Shown here piece after piece: positions 57,215-64,000 of a stretch of DNA of 64,000 nt. The translations under genes were made by a program, and so were the position numbers. The DNA is from Pachyseris speciosa. Lineage: Eukaryota > Cnidaria > Anthozoa > Scleractinia > Pachyseridae. Location of the stretch: contig JAEMWC010000563.1 of assembly GCA_016490735.1 (NCBI GenBank), positions 477,501-541,500 on the forward strand. The letters run 5' to 3'. The notes below the pieces were generated by a model that saw only the letters and a program-made list of their open reading frames with translations, was not told the DNA's origin and did no database searches. Every line of letters starts with the position of its first letter. The stretch's first letter is position 1.

Positions 57215-57780
57215 AAAGGAACTGCCGTTTTCTAAATAGGAACCATTGTGCACAAATAGGAACTGATGTTTAGGAACAAACTGTTCCACGCGCCCATAAA
57301 AAGGAACATTTCATTCAAAACGGAACCATTAATGGGAACAATTGTTCCTCAAGTGAACGAAAAGGAACCAATTTTCAAAGCAGGAACGACGAAAGAAAGG
57401 AACAAACGTTCCTTTACAAGAAAAAGGAACGAAGCATTTGGGAACGAAAGTTCCTCACGCCAGCATAAAGGAACAGCTACTCCAAAAGGGAACGCATTAA
57501 TAGGAACAATTGTTCCTCAACTGCATAAAAAGGACCAAAATGATTAAAAGAGGAACAATACCATAGGGAACACTTGTTCCTAAGTCACTCATTTGAGGAA
57601 CAAAACGTTCCTTTGAATGTTAAAAATGAGGAACAAAAGGTTCTTTTTAGCTCTAAATGAACACTTTGTTCCTATTTTTCACAGCAGTTTGTTCCTTTTG
57701 ATGCTAAGAGGACCACTTCAAATAGGAACAATCGTCCCAAGATGGGAACGTTCCCAAAGCAAAAACGGGAACAGTGCTCA
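57215..57780. repeat. Array of GGAAC/GTTCC palindromes
   Basis: More than 30 GGAAC or GTTCC words in about 565 bp, many paired as near-palindromes such as GGGAACAATTGTTCCTC, GGAACAAACGTTCC and GGGAACGTTCCC. It lies between the recombinase gene's 5' end and the right terminus (160 bp inside). The frame at 57,266-57,547 through it is an artefact of the repeat. Confidence 0.9.
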
Positions 57781-57925
57781 AAAATAAAATGTAATAAAAA
57801 CGCCACTTAAGGGATGACAAAAACATACTAAAGCGTTTTAAGAATCTCCATGCTGAAAACATACAACAGCCAAAATTTCATCGACCAAATCATGCTAGAA
57901 CATGTTCAAATCCGGCAGCAAAAAT

Positions 57926-57955
57926 TTTGGGAAACGTAATAGATCGTTTCCCAAA
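57926..57955. promoter_or_regulatory. Candidate recombinase crossover site at unit junction
   Basis: TTTGGGAAACG (57,926-57,936), 8-bp spacer TAATAGAT, CGTTTCCCAAA (57,945-57,955): perfect 11-bp inverted arms around an 8-bp core, the geometry of loxP/FRT-class sites. The junction between copies (57,940/57,941) falls in the middle of the spacer. Confidence 0.75.
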
Positions 57956-58448
57956 CTTCCTGGTTCCTTAACAGATAATAGTTAAAACGGTGTTATCAAT
58001 TGATTTTCGTGTTTCTTTCTGTATGATCCGTTCTCAACATGACCAAAATAAAGTAAGAAAACTGCGAGGTCTTTTGTTTCGCTAAAAAGAAAACAATCTT
58101 CAAGCACATTTGAAAGCACACTGTCATGAAACACGGAACGCTCCAAAATGGGCCCTTTTCGTTCCTTTCTACCACTCTACAGTAATTTTCCTAAGAAACC
58201 AGTGCACTGCACAAACGTATCATCTTGACAAAAATGAAGTTATGAACTCGGGACTCGTGCTCAGCAGAAAGAAGGTGTCAAACCCTCAACAAAACCCAAT
58301 GTTGTTTGGGGCCTTAATACATGAACTTCATGATCATATCAGTCCTTATAGTTAAAAGCGAATCCAAGAATTCCCCGAAATATCCATTTTGAATATCAAT
58401 ATCCATGCCTTCCGGTGAAATGAGTAGAGGGTTGCTTACACTACTTAC

Positions 58449-60550
58449 AGTAACAAAAGGAAGTAACATGATTCCCGTCAAATCCTTGAAATCCAAATCC
58501 TCCGCCTATCCATTAAAAGTTTGTCTGACTTGGAACTTGCAGTGTCATGCAATGGATTGTGAGTAATACATTATAAGTAACACAGACTTCTACTATTAAG
58601 GCGGAAGACATGGTTCTCAAGCATTTAACGGGAACATGAAAAAAAAAAACCGATGATTTACTTCTCATGTTCACTGTAACTATATTATTGAATTAATTTT
58701 AAATGTATAATACTTACAGTAATATAAAGTAGTAACATGATTATAGATTCAAGTTCCCGTTAATTCCTTGAAACCCAAATCTTCCGCATATCTATTAAAA
58801 GTTTGTCTGACTTGGAACTTGCAGTGTCATGCAATGGATTGTGTGTAATACATTATAAGCAACACAAACTTCTACTATTAAGGCGGAAGACATGGTTCTC
58901 AAGGATTTAACGGGAATATGAAAAACAAACATGATTTACTTCTCATGTTTACTGTAAGTATATTATTGAATCAATTTTAAATGTATATACTTACAGTAAT
59001 ATAAAGTAGTAACATGATTATAGATTCAAGTTCCCGTTAGTTCCTTTAAATCCAAATCTTCCGCCTATCTATTAAAAGTTTGTCTGACTTGGAACTTGCA
59101 GTGTCATGCAATGGATTGTGTGTAATACATTATAAGCAACACAAACTTCTACTATTAAGGCGGAAGACATGGTTCTCAAGGATTTAACGGGAATATGAAA
59201 AACAAACATGATTTACTTCTCATGTTTACTGTAACTATATTATTGAATTAATTTTAAATGTATAATACTTACAGTAATATAAAGTAGTAACATGATTATA
59301 GATTCAAGTTCCCGTTAGTTCCTTGAAATCCAAATCTTCCGCCTATCTATTAAAAGTTTGTTGACTTGGAACTTGCAGTGTCATGCAATGGATTGTGTGT
59401 AATACATTATAAGCAACACAAACTTCTACTATTAAGGCGGAAGACATGGTTCTCAAGGATTTAACGGGAATATGAAAAACAAACATGATTTACTTCTCAT
59501 GTTTACTGTAAGTATATTATTGAATCAATTTTAAATGTATATACTTACAGTAATATAAAGTAGTAACATGATTATAGATTCAAGTTCCCGTTAGTTCCTT
59601 GAAATCCAAATCTTCCGCCTATCTATTAAAAGTTTGTCTGACTTGGAACTTGCAGAGTCATGCAATGGATTGTGTGTAATACATTATAAGCAACACAGAC
59701 TTCTACTATTAAGGCGGAAGACATGGTTCTCAAGGATTTAACGGGAATATGAAAAACAAACATGATTTGCTTCTCATGTTTACTGTAACTATATTATTGA
59801 ATCAATTTTAAATGTATATACTTACAGTAATATAAAGTAGTAACATGATTATAGATTCAAGTTCCCGTTAGTTCCTTGAAATCCAAATCTTCCGCCTATC
59901 TATTAAAAGTTTGTCTGACTTGGAACTTGCAGAGTCATGCAATGGATTGTGTGTAATACATTATAAGCAACACAGACTTCTACTATTAAGGCGGAAGACA
60001 TGGTTCTCAAGGATTTAACGGGAATATGAAAAACAAACATGATTTACTTCTCATGTTTACTGTAACTATATTATTGAATCAATTTTAAATGTATATACTT
60101 ACAGTAATATAAAGTAGTAACATGATTATAGATTCAAGTTCCCGTTAGTTCCTTGAAATCCAAATCTTCCGCCTATCTATTAAAAGTTTGTCTGACTTGG
60201 AACTTGCAGTGTCATGCAATGGATTGTGTGTAATACATTATAAGCAACACAAACTTCTACTATTAAGGCGGAAGACATGGTTCTCAAGGATTTAACGGGA
60301 ATATGAAAAACAAACATGATTTACTTCTCATGTTTACTGTAACTATATTATTGAATTAATTTTAAATGTTGAATACTTACAGTAAGATAAAGGAGTAACA
60401 TGATTATGGATTCAAGTTCCAAATCTTCCGCCTATCTATGAAAAGTTTTTCTGACTTGGAACTTGCAGTGTCATGCCATGGATTGTGTGTAATACATTAT
60501 AAGCAACACAAACTTCTACTACTAAGGCGGAAGGCGTGGATCTGACGGGA
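58449..60550 (+). repeat. Eight tandem ~277-bp units in copy 2
   Basis: Same number, order and variants of units as in 49,130-51,235, with single-base indels (for example TTTGTTGACTT at 59,356). The two arrays did not expand separately after the duplication. Confidence 0.95.
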
Positions 60551-61115
60551 GTATGAATAAGTGATCAGACTTAACACAACATGCAAATTTGTGGCTACTG
60601 ACATGGATTTTAGAAGACAATGTATGTAATATCAAGTTTATTGTGTTGTCCAACTCTCATCAACGCTGCTTTGTGTGCAATTGTTTTCGGTTTCTTCTGG
60701 TAACATAATCAAGGAGGACGCGACACTGCTGGTTGTTTTCAAGTCTAATCAGCACCTTTGCCATTTCACAGGTCTGCACATACATTGAGATGCATGACAA
60801 AAAAAAACCCAAACAACACGCAAAAACTATAAGCTGTCAAAATTGACAATTGCTCTGGGACAAATCAACACCGAAATGTACCCGCTTTAGCAAATTACTG
60901 CGACAAGTGACCGCAAGTTGCAAATCGTTCGTAATGGCGAATTTACATCATTATGGCATATTGCAATTAGCTCACCATAGTGAGAGCAACTGTAGGTCAG
61001 GATCTCTAAAGCAGAGAAGGTGTTATGAAGCAGATATGCAGTCCTTTTAAGGCAAAATTATGGATCATTTCGTGATATTCATATATCCATGTTCACTTTG
61101 CAGTTACCAGTGGTC

Positions 61116-61123
61116 TATATAAG
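61116..61123 (+). promoter_or_regulatory. TATA box of the helicase gene (copy 2)
   Basis: TATATAAG at the same distance from the start codon as in copy 1. Confidence 0.6.
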
Positions 61124-61169
61124 AAGCAAGCTTTGGCTTCATTTCTGTCCAGTGCCAATTGTGTTGAGG

Positions 61170-64000
61170 ATGCGGCGAGCAAAACAGCCAAGCAAGCAGT
61201 TAAACAGTGAGTCAATTCGTGGGGCCGCTTTATGTTACATGAGTCCTGTGGTTGCTGGCCAGTGTAGCATTATATGTGCAAAATGCGTATTCAACGTCAA
61301 AGAAAAAGACCTTTCAATATCTTGGAATGACATCTGCAAGAAGCGGGATCTGTGCGATAGAGAAATTTCAGGTTCGACTCAGCTCTTGTGCTTTTCTCTT
61401 GAAACTAAACTTCATTACCTTGAAAAAAATTTGATTGAATTTCCTCAGGTATACCAAACGCGGCATTCTTCTTTAGTGCCATAGCAACACAAGAGAAAAA
61501 GAAAGGCAGTTTTGAGGAAAGTGATGACAGCGATGACGATGGAGAAAAGACGCCTGTACCAAGCACACAATCTCAGCAAATGGTTAATGGCAACCCGACA
61601 CTTGTAAACAAATCGCTTTGGCCTGCAATTAACTATTGGTTAGCGCTGACTACACCTAATGGTGCTCCGGCAAATCCACTGATCGTCCACAGAGCACTGC
61701 TGAAATGTGGAGTTGCAGTCACAGCTAATCAGGTATCATCTGCACGAACGATAAATGCAAAGACACACACATGTCACGCGCCATTTCAGCACGATACTCA
61801 TATTTATTATGTTTTTTTTAAATATTTTTTTCAGGTACAGTTTCAAGATGGAAAAATGTCCATGGCTATCAAGGAATTATACAAAACGTTAAAAGACCAC
61901 AAGAACCCCTTCATGCAGGAACTTGTAACAGCGTCGTACCAGTACAGCTTTCATGAAGAGTATCGAAGTCTCAGAGCCATGTCTCCTCTCTCTTCTCAAG
62001 AGCTAGAAGACTGTGGAAGAGAAAACGTCGTGCGCGTTACACTCATTAACCCCAGCTTCCAGCAATCTCTAACAAAGGCACTAGAGAAGATGATCGAAGC
62101 CAAACTACAGATCGACAAGTTTGGTTTCAACAGCTGCAACACAACGAAGATGACGGGAGAAAAACGACTTTCTGACAAGCTGACCATCTTAGTAAACGAC
62201 ATAACGATTGCAATGCAGCAACTCGAATATGCCAGTTACCGAGGCAAGATTTACAAGCGCGACCCAAAGGCGAAGTTCACTTACTCATTTAAGTGCGAGG
62301 CCAGACCATTTATCAACACTCTCGCGACGAACGAGCATTTCAAGTCGAGGCTCATCCGAGATATGAAAAAGGTGATTGAGCTGCTATCAGATCCTCATTG
62401 TGAGCTATTCCAACCGTTGACGATCAACTACGATCTCATTGAAGTTAATGGCGGTATTTGCTGGTCCATAAAGAATCGTGCCTTTGTACAGAGCCCAATT
62501 AATGCCAACGACATTGGAAAAATATCACCCAGGGCATTTTGCGCATACGATTCCACCAAGGATCCAGATCCTAAGTACTTCAAAGAGATCCTGGAAAACA
62601 GTTTGTCCCCAGACGAGGTGGCCAACTTTTGTGACGACTTCCTAAAGCTACTAAACTACAGTAAGAAGCAGCACAAAGACAAGGTACCTTGCCTTGTGGG
62701 CGAAGCAAACAGTGGCAAGACAAGTTTGTTTTTTCCAATCCAGGGATTGATACACCATGGCAATATCGCAACAGTGACCAAACAAAGAGCCTTTAATAAA
62801 GCGATGATCACGTCATTTACTGAAGTGATCTTCATTGATGAAGCCAGTGAGAGCACCCTGGACATTGCTGATTGGAAGGTCTTGACGCAGGGGGGGTACT
62901 CTGCACATGATGTAAAGTACCAGACCGCAAAAGCCTTTCTCAACAAGTGCCCCATGTTAATCACCGCCCAACAAAAGCTGCAGTTTGGTCCAACAAACCA
63001 ACCGGCCATGGAGAAACGACTGCGCACTTACGTGTTCAAGACTCTCCCAAATCCTAAGAAAAGTGCCGCAGCATGGCTGAAGAAACACGCCATGGATTGT
63101 GTGGTGTGGGCTACGGAAAAGGCAAAAGATTGTCAAGGCGACAGCGAGAGCGATGAGAATGATGAAGACGACACAGGCAGTGAAGGTGAAGAAGGAATCC
63201 TGCAAGACAAGGAAAAAGAGGAACTCAGATGTCTCACGCTGGCCAGTTCCCTCGTCGAGGAGACCGCTTCTAGCTCAGTCACGAATGTTCCACAAGACCC
63301 TGAAAGTGTTTCCACGTCCGACGACGTCCTGGATGCATTGAAGGATTCCGTGCGTCGATCGTATCCGGGCAGTTTACAGCGCAGGCAGCTTGAGCACATA
63401 CTCAATGAAGAACAGAGAAAGCGAACCAGGCAAGAAGACAGAAGACGAAAGCAGCACGAAATGCAAAAACAAGCCTTGCTAGACAAGGGAATAAGTGTGG
63501 AGAGCGTGGAGATGTTGCCACTTGATCCATATGAAGAGATGCCAAGCCCACTTCAGAGGGAAGTAGACAACTACTGCAGAGATAAGACAGCGAGAGAGGA
63601 AGAAGAGCGCCGCGAGAAGGCAGCTCGAGTGTACGAAGGTTCCTGGCTGCTGAGGACCGAGCGAGAGTTGTACGATTGTGCTAGGCGTCTTCACGGCAAC
63701 CTCGATGAGAATATGAGAGCGTCTATGAATGCCCTCCTCGAAGTGCTGCAGGACAAGCTCAAAAACCACCACAGTAACCTCGGCACCCTCAGGTCTAAGG
63801 AAGCGTTGGCCGAACGGAAGCGAGTCTGCAGACTGCTTGGCCTTCTCAGAGAAGAAGACGAAAACCAGGTGAAAACCTTGACGGAGCCCCTCCCGCTTGC
63901 GGACGTGGAAAATTACTTCAGCGAGGAAGAAAGAGAGGACGAAGACCAAGATTTGTTCATAACGCCAAGAACGCCGTCTTACGTTCCACGACCAAACGAC
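61170..64000 (+). CDS. SF3-type helicase protein, copy 2 (3' end outside window)
   Basis: Exons 61,170-61,371, 61,449-61,732 and from 61,835 on, with the same splice sites as copy 1. The second intron is one T longer, and no coding change was noticed by eye in the exons. Walker A falls at 62,699-62,725. The window ends about 250 bp before the expected stop. The convergent recombinase gene of this copy should follow beyond the window. Confidence 0.82.

Larger units (their letters stand above)
48622..57940. mobile_element. 9,319-bp tyrosine-recombinase/SF3-helicase element, copy 1
   Basis: Starts AGATCGTTTCCCAAAC and ends TTTGGGAAACGTAAT; the 11-bp ends are inverted repeats. Contents: eight ~277-bp tandem repeats, a plus-strand helicase gene (51,855-54,936), a convergent minus-strand recombinase gene (56,843-55,189), and a GGAAC/GTTCC array (57,215-57,780). 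The next copy starts at 57,941 without spacer. Tyrosine-recombinase elements such as DIRS and Cryptons move through circles and lack classic target duplications, which fits these ends, but those groups carry reverse transcriptase or no helicase, so this one seems distinct. Confidence 0.8.
57941..64000. mobile_element. 9.3-kb element, copy 2 (runs off window)
   Basis: Head-to-tail repeat of 48,622 onward. The offset drifts 9,319, 9,315, 9,316 through single-base indels, with a few substitutions (for example C/T at 51,614 and 60,929). This shows two real, very young copies rather than one sequence entered twice. Confidence 0.92.

Noticed and set aside
57266..57547. 93-codon frame in the GGAAC array
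   Set aside because: Its repeats at protein level follow directly from the DNA motif.

Overview
The window is nuclear DNA of a stony coral or close relative. It is AT-rich and intron-containing, crowded with cnidarian-type transposons, and carries one small secreted eight-cysteine peptide gene of the coral SCRiP type. No prokaryotic operons or viral genome layout are present. Most short open frames are chance frames in repeats.

Layout. 1-4,960: array of 20 tRNA-like units (about 251 bp each) with Pol III boxes and poly-T terminators; it enters from beyond the left edge. 4,970-21,570: gene-poor DNA with MITEs, a SINE tail, a 1-kb piggyBac-type element and a roughly 2-kb sequence repeated three times in tandem (13.65-19.4 kb). 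21,574-26,020: microsatellite, then a 5'-truncated, decayed L1/Tx1-like LINE. 26,547-27,565: three-exon secreted cysteine-rich peptide gene. 28,070-48,620: interspersed relics (3' end of a non-LTR element, a full SINE, MITEs, a Penelope-like GIY-YIG fragment, a second copy of the piggyBac-type element), minisatellites and unassigned DNA, ending in a long GA tract.

48,622-64,000 is the most interesting part. A 9,319-bp unit (48,622-57,940) is followed head to tail by a near-identical second copy that runs off the window. Each unit carries eight roughly 277-bp tandem repeats, a TATA-driven three-exon gene for a 967-residue protein with a superfamily-3-type helicase core, a convergent gene for a zinc finger/tyrosine recombinase/SANT protein (seen in copy 1 only, and frameshifted there by a 59-bp duplication), and a dense array of GGAAC/GTTCC palindromes. 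The unit-unit junction is an 11-8-11 bp inverted-repeat site of the kind tyrosine recombinases use. I infer a self-mobilising, probably replicative tyrosine-recombinase DNA element in which the helicase would amplify the DNA, the repeats may be binding or origin sites, and the recombinase would circularise and insert it through the terminal half-sites. This two-gene design does not match a named transposon superfamily that I recognise.
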